Shown here piece after piece: positions 30,155 through 36,322 of a DNA stretch of 36,322 bases. This DNA comes from a virus. The position numbers and the translations under genes were made by a program. The DNA lies in the IMG/VR virus record IMGVR_UViG_3300044655_000522, positions 1 to 36,322 of that record; one strand, 5' to 3'. The notes under the pieces are model-generated. The model was not told the origin of the DNA, searched no databases, and saw only the letters and a list, made by a program, of their open reading frames with translations. Numbering within the stretch: position 1 is the first letter of the stretch; each line of letters begins with the position of its first letter.

Positions 30155-31369
30155 ATGTCAAATACTATCAGAATCAAACGCCGCGCAAGTAGCGGTGGTG
30201 CAGGCGCACCAACATCATTGGAAAACGCTGAATTAGCATTTAACGAAGCATCCAATATACTTTATTATGGAACAGGCACGGGCGGCGTTGGCGGTTCAGC
30301 AACATCAATTATTGCAATTGGCGGTAATGGCGCATTTGTAGATACATCAACAACACAAACTGTTGGTGGCACTAAAACATTTAGCAATGCCATTGTTGGT
30401 TCTGTTACAGGTAATGCCGCCACAGCCACCGCATTAGCCACAGGGCGCACGATTGCAATTACAGGCGACATAGCCTACACAAGCCCATCGTTTGACGGTT
30501 CAAGCAATGTTACTGCAACAGGCACATTGGCAACAGTTAATAGCAATGTTGGCACTTACACCAAAATTACAATCAATGCTAAAGGTTTGGCAACAGCAGG
30601 TTCACAAGCAAGTTTAAGCGACCTATCAAGCCCAACGGCTGATTATGGTTTTGGTGGTTTTAAAATTACAAATCTTGCCGACCCTGCGGCGGCACAAGAC
30701 GCGGCAACTAAACAATATGTTGATAGCGTTGCACAAGGTTTAAATGTTAAAGCGGCTGTTATTGCAACAACAACTGGCAACATTACCCTTTCAGGCTTGG
30801 CAACACAAGCAGGCGGCGATTGGGCTTCATCATTGACAGCAGGCGACAGGGTTTTAGTTAAAAATCAAACAGCAAGCCAAAACAATGGTATTTATGTGGC
30901 TGATTCAAGCACATGGACACGCGCAACTGACGCTAACACATGGGCAGAATTGATTTCAGCCTTTACATTTGTTCAAACAGGTAGCACCGAAGCCGATACT
31001 GGTTGGGTTTGCACGGTTGATGCAGGCGGCACATTAGGCACAACGCCTATCACTTGGACACAATTTAGCGGCGCAGGCACTTATGATGCAGGCACAGGTT
31101 TAACGCTAACTGGCAACACTTTTAGCATTACCAATACTGCCGTTACCGCAGGTTCATACGGTTCTGCAAGCAACACATTGTCCGCAACCGTTAATGCCCA
31201 AGGTCAATTAACAGCGTTATCAGCACAAGCCATTGCAATTGCTAACACGCAAGTTAGTGGTCTTGGCACAATGTCCACGCAAGCGGCAAACAATGTGGCT
31301 ATTACAGGCGGTTCAATTACTAACTTGACCACCTTTGATGGCATTACTATTGACGGCGGCACATTCTAA
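30155..31369 (+). CDS. Tail fibre protein 1, 404 aa
   Basis: 404 residues. The N-terminus (NTIRIKRRASSGGAG, then LENAELAFNEASNILYYGTG) is the common KR-x-x-x-G-P...E-L-A-x-N fibre attachment module. The middle has TVGGTKTFSN, GNAATATALATGRTIAITGDI and the DPAAAQDAATKQYVDSVAQGL segment, all frequent in phage fibre shafts. The tail ends in a small beta repeat domain (TNLTTFDGITIDGGTF). Composed mainly of Thr, Ala, Gly and Ser. The same attachment module starts the next fibre gene. Confidence 0.8.
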   Translation: MSNTIRIKRRASSGGAGAPTSLENAELAFNEASNILYYGTGTGGVGGSATSIIAIGGNGAFVDTSTTQTVGGTKTFSNAIVGSVTGNAATATALATGRTIAITGDIAYTSPSFDGSSNVTATGTLATVNSNVGTYTKITINAKGLATAGSQASLSDLSSPTADYGFGGFKITNLADPAAAQDAATKQYVDSVAQGLNVKAAVIATTTGNITLSGLATQAGGDWASSLTAGDRVLVKNQTASQNNGIYVADSSTWTRATDANTWAELISAFTFVQTGSTEADTGWVCTVDAGGTLGTTPITWTQFSGAGTYDAGTGLTLTGNTFSITNTAVTAGSYGSASNTLSATVNAQGQLTALSAQAIAIANTQVSGLGTMSTQAANNVAITGGSITNLTTFDGITIDGGTF

Positions 31370-31378
31370 AATTTACCC

Positions 31379-31390
31379 TGCTATATAGCA
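31379..31390. other. 12-bp palindrome between two fibre genes
   Basis: TGCTATATAGCA is a perfect palindrome in the 37-base gap between the two fibre genes. It could fold as a small hairpin or be a protein site. It has no U-tract, so it is not a normal terminator. Confidence 0.4.
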
Positions 31391-31406
31391 ATGAAAGGGA
31401 AGCCAC

Positions 31407-33032
31407 ATGGCTAATAATATAAAAATGAAAAGGTCTGCGGTTGCAGGGAAAATTCCTACAACTTCAGATTTGGATTTAGGCGAAATTGGCATCAATACTT
31501 ATGATGGCATTGCTTACATAAAAAAAGATGTTAGCGGAACACAAACCATTGTTCCTATTGGTGTTGGCAATGTAGTTGGCGCGGCATCATCAACTGATAA
31601 TGCTATTACTAGATTTGATGGCACAACAGGCAAAGTAATTCAAAATTCAACTGTAACGCTAGACGATACAGGAAACATTGTAAATGCAAACAGCGTTCAG
31701 TTTGATATAACGCCAACCGTTCCAACAGTCGCAGGCGCAATGTATTGGGATGATGGAAACAAAACGCCAAGTATCAATCTTGATGCAGATGTTACTTTGC
31801 AAGTCGGTCAAGAAAATGTGGCACTTGTTTATAATGGCACAGGTTCAACTATTACCAATGGTTCTGTTGTTGCCGTATCAGGCGCACAGGGGCAACGCCC
31901 AAGAGTTTCATTAGCAGACGCAGACAGCGAAGCATTGTCAGCACCAACATTAGGCATTGCAACTCAAGATATTGTCAATGGCGCAGAGGGTTTTGTTACA
32001 ACATTTGGTTTTGTTCGCGGCATTAACACAAGCGCATTTACAGCAGGCGCACCAATCTATTTATCGCAAACCGCAGGTCAATTTACATCAACACGCCCAT
32101 CCGCACCTGCACACACCGTTGCACTTGGTTGGGTTATTAAAGTAAACGCATCAAGCGGTGAAGTTTTTGTAAACATCAATAATGGTTGGGAATTAGACGA
32201 ATTACATAATGTGCTAATTACTAGCCCTGCAAGTGGCAACACGCTAATTTATGATGCTGTTGCAGGTGTATGGGAAAATGCAAATATAACGGCAGGCGCA
32301 GGCATTAGCGTTACTAATGGCGCAGGTTCAATTACTATTGCCGCAACAAACGCAGGCACAGTTACAAGCGTAACAGCCACAAGCCCTGTTGCATCAACGG
32401 GTGGTGCGACACCAGTTATTTCAATGCCTGCCGCAACAACAAGTGCATCGGGTTATTTGACATCAACTGATTGGAACACTTTTAACGGCAAAGGCAATGG
32501 AACAGTTACTAGTGTTGGCATTACAGCAGGGGCAGGAATTGCAGTTTCAGGAAGCCCAATAACATCAAGTGGCAATATAACCATATCGCTTTCAAGCCTT
32601 GCAAATTCAATGATTTACGATACATTTACAGCAACAGCATCGCAAACTTCATTTACAACAACACAATCTTACACAAGCGGCAAAATTTCCGTATTTAAAA
32701 ACGGTGCAAAAATGCGTAACGGTTCAGATGTTACTGTAACAAGTGGAAGCGCGGTTGTTTTTGCAGTTGCTTGCACTTTAAATGATGTTGTTGATATAAA
32801 TTACCCAACAACTTTATCTTCAGGTGGTTTTGTTTATGACATATTTACAGCCACAGCAAGCCAAACAACATTTACACCAAGCGCAACATACACAGCAAAC
32901 AAAATTGAAGTTTATGTAAACGGCGCAAAAATGCGTAATGGTTCGGATGTAACAGTAACAAGTGGCACAAGCGTAGTTTTTGCAACAGGATTAGCGGTTG
33001 GTTCGCTAGTTGATTTAGTTTACCCAATCTAG
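31407..33032 (+). CDS. Tail fibre protein 2, 541 aa, with duplicated C-terminal domain
   Basis: 541 residues. Same N-terminal module as the gene before it (NNIKMKRSAVAGKIPT then LDLGEIGINTYDGIAYIKK). The middle contains the STDNAITRFDGTTGKVIQNS fibre repeat, a beta domain (VALVYNGTGSTITNGSVVAVSGAQ), and a shaft with ATTSASGYLTSTDWNTFNGKG. Residues about 404-541 are two copies of a 73-residue beta domain. These copies resemble the C-terminal repeats of the J-like protein. Start after AAAGGGAAGCC. Confidence 0.8.
   Translation: MANNIKMKRSAVAGKIPTTSDLDLGEIGINTYDGIAYIKKDVSGTQTIVPIGVGNVVGAASSTDNAITRFDGTTGKVIQNSTVTLDDTGNIVNANSVQFDITPTVPTVAGAMYWDDGNKTPSINLDADVTLQVGQENVALVYNGTGSTITNGSVVAVSGAQGQRPRVSLADADSEALSAPTLGIATQDIVNGAEGFVTTFGFVRGINTSAFTAGAPIYLSQTAGQFTSTRPSAPAHTVALGWVIKVNASSGEVFVNINNGWELDELHNVLITSPASGNTLIYDAVAGVWENANITAGAGISVTNGAGSITIAATNAGTVTSVTATSPVASTGGATPVISMPAATTSASGYLTSTDWNTFNGKGNGTVTSVGITAGAGIAVSGSPITSSGNITISLSSLANSMIYDTFTATASQTSFTTTQSYTSGKISVFKNGAKMRNGSDVTVTSGSAVVFAVACTLNDVVDINYPTTLSSGGFVYDIFTATASQTTFTPSATYTANKIEVYVNGAKMRNGSDVTVTSGTSVVFATGLAVGSLVDLVYPI
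32616..33029 (+). repeat. Tandem duplicated fibre domain (period 219 bp)
   Basis: Copy 1 starts at the codon at 32616 (YDTFTATASQTSF) and copy 2 at 32835 (YDIFTATASQTTF). Both contain VFKNGAKMRNGSDVTVTSG or VYVNGAKMRNGSDVTVTSG. DNA is also similar, with synonymous differences, so it is a fairly recent duplication. Confidence 0.8.
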
Positions 33033-33040
33033 GATTTATC

Positions 33041-33280
33041 ATGGACACCCAATCATTACTTAACCTTTTATTTTCATCCGCAGGGTTAATCCTTGGTTGG
33101 TTTTTGCGTGAATTATGGGCGGCTGTTAAAGATTTAAAAAGCGACCTTGCAAAACTTCGTGAAGAATTGCCAAAAGAATATGTAACTAAAAATGATTATC
33201 GTGAAGATGTAAAAGAATTAAAAGATATGATTTCAAAGTTGTTTGACATATTAGAAAACCGCAGGGGAATTTTAAAATGA
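33041..33280 (+). CDS. Small membrane-anchored coiled-coil protein, 79 aa
   Basis: 79 residues. Residues 5-28 (SLLNLLFSSAGLILGWFLRELW) form one transmembrane helix; residues 29-79 are a charged coiled coil (KDLKSDLAKLREELPKEYVTK and following). The shape is like XhlA-type or spanin-like membrane helpers of lysis cassettes. It opens the lysis/envelope gene cluster after the last fibre gene. No exact family. Confidence 0.6.
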   Translation: MDTQSLLNLLFSSAGLILGWFLRELWAAVKDLKSDLAKLREELPKEYVTKNDYREDVKELKDMISKLFDILENRRGILK

Positions 33281-33744
33281 AGCAATTTTTAGTTTTAATT
33301 GTTGGTTGTTTATTAACATACAATTTAGCGTATGCCGATGAAACAACAATAAATTATAGAGGGCAACCAGTATCAAGTGCAATAGCACCATCCATGTCAG
33401 CCTTTAGCCAAGATGTTTGCGGCATTGGCGTTAGTGGCGCGGTCAATGGCGGTGTTTTTTCTGTTGCAGGTGGCACAATGATTACGGATAATAATTGCGT
33501 GCGTTTGCGATGGGCAAAGTTTTTAAGTGATAGTGGCTTAAAAGTAGCGGCAGTTTCGTTAGCGTGTGCGGCAACCCATGAAAATTGGGTGGCAATGGAA
33601 ATGTCGGGTTCACCTTGCCCTATTGGTGGGGCGATTGGCGATGCGGCGCGAAAGGCTTGGTATGATTTACACCCCGAATGGTTTGCTGAAATTTATGGTA
33701 AGGATTTTGTCCTTATTACCCCTTTACCTAATTCTAAGGAGTAA
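33277..33744 (+). CDS. Secreted phage protein with signal peptide, 155 aa
   Basis: 155 residues. Residues 1-20 (MKQFLVLIVGCLLTYNLAYA) are a Sec signal peptide with cleavage after AYA. The mature part has a VSSAIAPSMSAFSQDVCGIGVSGAVNGGVF-like region seen in phage secreted proteins, Cys residues (CGIG, NNC, LACAAT, SPCP) and a helical end. It overlaps the previous gene by ATGA and the next by about 50 bases. Role unknown; its place in the lysis cluster suggests an envelope function. Confidence 0.65.
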   Translation: MKQFLVLIVGCLLTYNLAYADETTINYRGQPVSSAIAPSMSAFSQDVCGIGVSGAVNGGVFSVAGGTMITDNNCVRLRWAKFLSDSGLKVAAVSLACAATHENWVAMEMSGSPCPIGGAIGDAARKAWYDLHPEWFAEIYGKDFVLITPLPNSKE

Positions 33745-34876
33745 TTATGCTGAAGCGTATTGTTATGCAACTGCGTGGGAAAATAATCGCCCCGTTTATT
33801 CAAGCCTTGGTGTTGCACAAGGAACAACTATTGAAGCGTGTCAGCAATTGGCGTGTCAGTATTACCCAAGCATCCCTGAATGTGGGCAACCTGTTCAACC
33901 GTCTTGTTCAGACCGTGTGGAGTTTCAAAGCCTTGCTTGCCAACCTAATCATTCAGGTTCAGTCAATCAAAGCCGCACTTATCAATGCCAAAGCCAAACT
34001 TACACAGATTGGGCAACAACTTCTAATAATTGCACGCCGAATCCGCCAACTTGCAATTACAGCGTTGTTACTGAAGAAAGGCAAAGTTGTGGGGATAACC
34101 AAATCGGCTCGGTTACATTTAAAAGAGAACAAAACTGTTCAGACCCATACGGCGAACCCATTGATTCAGGATGGTTTGAAATTGCAAGGTCGTGCCAAGC
34201 CGCCCCTGCAACCTGCCAAGCCAAAATTGAAGAAAGGTCGTTAGCGTGTCAGGATGGCTTTATAGGTTCAATATCGCAACAGCAAATAACAACTTGCGCG
34301 ACACCATACAGCCAACCGACAGTAAATCCTTGGGTGGAAACGGCAAACACTTGCGTCAAAAGTGCAACAAATCCAACCAATATGGCAAGCCCTGTAAATC
34401 CTGTAAGCCCTATAAGTGCGCCGCCTGCACCACCGCCGCCGCCACCGCCACAGGAAGCACCGCCACCGCCTGCGGAAGCAATGCCACAGGAAACAGCACC
34501 GCCGCCGCCAACGGCAACGCCAACGGCAACAGCACCGCCGCCAAGCACGCCAATAGCAACAACGACACAAGACACAACACAGACAACAACAACGCCATCA
34601 ACGCAAGTTCCCGTGGGCAAAACTTTAGTTCCGGGATTTGGGCTTGTGTTAAGTTTGGAAATTTTAAACAAGCCAATGCAAGTTCAGCAAACACAAATGA
34701 ACGATGCACTAGCATACGAACAGGGGTTATCTTATGAGTTTGAACGAAGCCAAGGAATCTTACTTGAATTACTCACCGAAAACGCTATTATTAGTGATTT
34801 TTGGGGTATTAGCACCGATAAGTGGAACAATCTATATCGGCATAACAACTTACAACCGAGTTATAGCGGCGACTGA
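33695..34876 (+). CDS. Secreted protein with three Cys-repeat domains and a proline-rich arm
   Basis: 393 residues if started at ATG 33695. Residues 1-21 look like a signal peptide (MVRILSLLPLYLILRSNYAEA). Three repeats of about 47 residues follow, each with four Cys: C71/C82/C98/C113, C120/C132/C148/C167 and C174/C185/C201/C220, with G-x-x-x-Q/R patterns between. Then a Pro/Ala/Thr-rich arm (about 240-305) and a short domain (VPGFGLVLSLEILNKP). Two other frames are open over the same DNA: 33747-34244, behind a strong shine-dalgarno (AAGGAG), and 34246-34737. The 3' end overlaps the next gene by 143 bases. Probably envelope or virion surface protein. Confidence 0.65.
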   Translation: MVRILSLLPLYLILRSNYAEAYCYATAWENNRPVYSSLGVAQGTTIEACQQLACQYYPSIPECGQPVQPSCSDRVEFQSLACQPNHSGSVNQSRTYQCQSQTYTDWATTSNNCTPNPPTCNYSVVTEERQSCGDNQIGSVTFKREQNCSDPYGEPIDSGWFEIARSCQAAPATCQAKIEERSLACQDGFIGSISQQQITTCATPYSQPTVNPWVETANTCVKSATNPTNMASPVNPVSPISAPPAPPPPPPPQEAPPPPAEAMPQETAPPPPTATPTATAPPPSTPIATTTQDTTQTTTTPSTQVPVGKTLVPGFGLVLSLEILNKPMQVQQTQMNDALAYEQGLSYEFERSQGILLELLTENAIISDFWGISTDKWNNLYRHNNLQPSYSGD

Positions 34877-35204
34877 AGCCATTGAAGCGTCAAAGCCTTA
34901 TGATGATGCAGAATTAAAGGCTGAAGTTAATGCTTTAAAAGTGCAATTATCCGCACAGCAATCATCGGTTAATACCGTTAAAGACAGCATGGTTACAACA
35001 TCAAATCAATTAGTTTCCATGCAAGAAAAAGTGTCAAACGCTATTGGCACGGCTAATGAAGCCAAGGCTATTACTAACGGCAATGTGCGTGAAACAGCCG
35101 CATCTTTACTAGGTGTGCGTGAGGAAATGAAAGCCACACGCGATAGCATAGAAGCGCAACTTAAAGCCCTTAAACGGGCAACATCAAATCCATTGGGGAA
35201 TTAA
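34734..35204 (+). CDS. Membrane-anchored coiled-coil protein, 156 aa
   Basis: 156 residues. A transmembrane helix at about 17-40 (LLLVIFGVLAPISGTIYIGITTY) is followed by a long coiled coil (AELKAEVNALKVQLSAQQSSVNTVKDSM and further to 150). Topology like an i-spanin or other type II membrane protein in lysis cassettes. The start overlaps, by 143 bases in another frame, the end of the secreted Cys-repeat gene. Next genes are a holin-like protein and the lysozyme, so a lysis role is likely but unproven. Confidence 0.6.
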   Translation: MSLNEAKESYLNYSPKTLLLVIFGVLAPISGTIYIGITTYNRVIAATEAIEASKPYDDAELKAEVNALKVQLSAQQSSVNTVKDSMVTTSNQLVSMQEKVSNAIGTANEAKAITNGNVRETAASLLGVREEMKATRDSIEAQLKALKRATSNPLGN

Positions 35205-35205
35205 A

Positions 35206-35703
35206 ATGCTTTCAATTATTTCAGGTTTATTAGGTATCGGTTCATCCGCATTGCCTAGCCTATTAGGATTCTTTCAGCAAAAAGGCGACCAAAAGCATGA
35301 AATGGCTATGGCTAGATTGCAAGCAGAACGCGAAACGGCAATGGCGCAAGCAGGGTTTGCATCGCAGGAAAAGATAGAAGCAATTAAATTAGATGAAATT
35401 GAAATGCAAACATACGCACAGGAACGCGAAGCCCTATATGCCCATGACATGAAGATTATGGATAAAGCATCGCAATCCGTGGTTGATTTAAATGGCAAGG
35501 TTCGCCCTTATATTGCATTTACTTTTGTTGGCTTGCTAGTGTTTGTTGATTTAGCAGGATTGGCTTGGGCAATCTATACAGGCGTTGAATTTACAACAGC
35601 AATGGGTTTAGTATTTTCAGACGATGAAATGGCTATTGTTTCAAGCATAATCGGCTTCTATTTTGGTTCACGCCAATGGGAAAAGCATCGTGAGGGCAAG
35701 TAA
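35206..35703 (+). CDS. Holin-like protein (GTA_holin_3TM-like), 165 aa
   Basis: 165 residues. N-terminal hydrophobic helix (MLSIISGLLGIGSSALPSLLGFF), a long charged helical middle (ARLQAERETAMAQAGFASQEKIEAI), then PYIAFTFVGLLVFVDLAGLAWAIYTG and SIIGFYFGSRQWEK as two further membrane helices. This pattern (R-P-Y/W-x-x-F in front of the second helix) is found in phage proteins annotated as three-helix holins. It precedes and overlaps the lysozyme gene, fitting a holin. Confidence 0.7.
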   Translation: MLSIISGLLGIGSSALPSLLGFFQQKGDQKHEMAMARLQAERETAMAQAGFASQEKIEAIKLDEIEMQTYAQEREALYAHDMKIMDKASQSVVDLNGKVRPYIAFTFVGLLVFVDLAGLAWAIYTGVEFTTAMGLVFSDDEMAIVSSIIGFYFGSRQWEKHREGK

Positions 35704-36181
35704 AGAATTGATTAAAATGTTAAAGCACCATGAGGGCGTTAGATATAAACCTTATCAATGCCCCGCAGGTCTTTGGACAATTGGCGTTGGTCATGTTTTA
35801 TACCCCGAACAAGCAAAGATTCCATCAACCTTAGATGGCATGGCACGGCGTAAAGCATGGAAATTAGAATATAAAGATAATAGAAGATGGAGTGAACAGG
35901 AAATTGACGAATTATTGGTTAAGGATGTCGCACGATTTGAACGAGGGGTTGCCCGTTATTTACCTATCCAACTTACACAAGGGCAAATTGATTGTAGCAT
36001 TTCTTTTAGTTTTAATCTTGGGTTGGGGGTATTACAGCGTTCAACCTACCGTCAGGCGTTGTTGCGCGGCGATAAAGTTGCGGCTATCCAAAGCCTGCTT
36101 AAATATAATAAAGCAGGTGGTAAGGTCTTAAAAGGCTTGGATAACAGGCGTAAAGATGAAGCGGCGTTGTTTAACCGATAA
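35690..36181 (+). CDS. Endolysin: GH24 (T4-type) lysozyme
   Basis: 163 residues if started at GTG 35690, inside the end of the holin gene. GH24 motif: E15 in HHEGVRYKPYQCPAGLWTIGVGH, then C24 and T30, giving the E-8aa-C-5aa-T spacing. Most family members have Asp in place of Cys; the Cys variant is known and T4 lysozyme with Asp20 changed to Cys keeps activity. Later motifs SFSFNLGLGVLQRSTYRQALLRGD and LKGLDNRRKDEAALF fit. No signal peptide or SAR domain, so it needs the holin. Cuts peptidoglycan sugar backbone. Confidence 0.9.
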   Translation: MRASKELIKMLKHHEGVRYKPYQCPAGLWTIGVGHVLYPEQAKIPSTLDGMARRKAWKLEYKDNRRWSEQEIDELLVKDVARFERGVARYLPIQLTQGQIDCSISFSFNLGLGVLQRSTYRQALLRGDKVAAIQSLLKYNKAGGKVLKGLDNRRKDEAALFNR

Positions 36182-36322
36182 CAATATAACTAGCGCAATC
36201 ATCGCCACCACGCCAAAATTCATTCCACGCTTGATGATTGCTTGCAGGCATTACATAGCGTTTGCATCGTTCCCTGTAAGCGCAAAGCATTGTTCCATCG
36301 GGGGCTTGCCCTGCACATTTGG
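36171..36322 (-). CDS. Partial Cys-rich zinc-binding-like protein, cut by the right edge
   Basis: A minus-strand frame enters from the right edge and ends at a stop at 36171-36173, overlapping the lysozyme gene end by 11 bases. The 50 visible residues contain four Cys (KCAGQAPDG, MLCAYRERCKRYV, GDDCASYIV) in a pattern typical of small phage zinc-binding proteins. It is the likely continuation of the leftward operon whose last visible gene is cut at position 1, though the phases do not join exactly. The start lies outside the window. Confidence 0.6.
   Translation of the reverse strand, partial: KCAGQAPDGTMLCAYRERCKRYVMPASNHQAWNEFWRGGDDCASYIVIG

Noticed and set aside
34246-34737. Thr/Asn/Ala-rich frame inside the Cys-repeat gene
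   Set aside because: Composition reflects out-of-frame reading of proline-rich codons. Not listed as a gene, although its ATGA overlap with the next gene is noted in the findings.
1-36322. tRNA genes, integrase, attachment sites, CRISPR arrays and insertion sequences
   Set aside because: I looked for T-loop and acceptor patterns, recombinase motifs, regular spaced repeats and transposase motifs and saw none; a tRNA or att scan by program would be decisive.

Overview
The window looks like almost all of the genome of a small tailed phage with a long non-contractile (siphovirus) tail and HK97-type head. It is AT-rich, densely coded and shows no bacterial chromosome genes. The head module is in the standard order: P27-type small terminase, HK97-type large terminase, portal, prohead protease, capsid. 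The host is probably a Gram-negative bacterium, because Sec signal peptides, a GH24 lysozyme with a holin-like partner and DnaA boxes of the TTATNCACA type are present. Gene style resembles phages of freshwater Proteobacteria, but that is only an impression. No integrase, excisionase or CI-type repressor is visible, so nothing supports an integrating lifestyle.

Layout. (1) Positions 1-4944, minus strand: an early operon of small proteins plus a recombination set (DUF1071-type annealing protein, YqaJ exonuclease, an SSB-like protein with a DIPF-type tail) and an HNH protein. It is driven by two near-duplicate promoters (TTGCAA-N17-TATTAT and TTGCAA-N17-TAATAT). (2) Positions 4945-5095: divergent control region. 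(3) Positions 5096-10064, plus strand: small HTH protein, VRR-NUC nuclease, a probable origin (five phased DnaA-box-like 9-mers), a structured leader with a 33-codon ORF, then HNH, replication initiator, helicase-loader-like, NinB-like, Ref-like and HNH genes. (4) Positions 10066-10175: palindrome-rich segment before the terminase, a candidate cos or terminase-binding region. (5) Positions 10176-18711: packaging, head and connector genes, with two full-length paralogous major capsid genes separated by an intrinsic terminator. (6) Positions 18749-28075: tail tube, chaperones with a likely -1 frameshift, tape measure, tip proteins, a GNAT acetyltransferase and a J-like central tail protein. (7) Positions 28086-33032: fibre and adhesin genes. 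(8) Positions 33041-36181: membrane and secreted proteins, holin candidate and lysozyme. (9) Positions 36171-36322: a minus-strand gene cut by the window edge. A minus-strand gene is also cut at position 1, so the sequence is probably a circular map opened inside the early operon, although the two fragments are not in phase when joined directly.

How it works together: the leftward operon supplies Red-like recombination and host-interaction proteins. The rightward operon appears to recruit host DnaA and the host replisome, since no phage polymerase is seen. Late genes run rightwards, with hairpin terminators placed directly after the two most abundantly needed products (capsid and tail tube). 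Many genes overlap by ATGA. At least ten small genes below 60 codons are recovered by shine-dalgarno plus overlap evidence.
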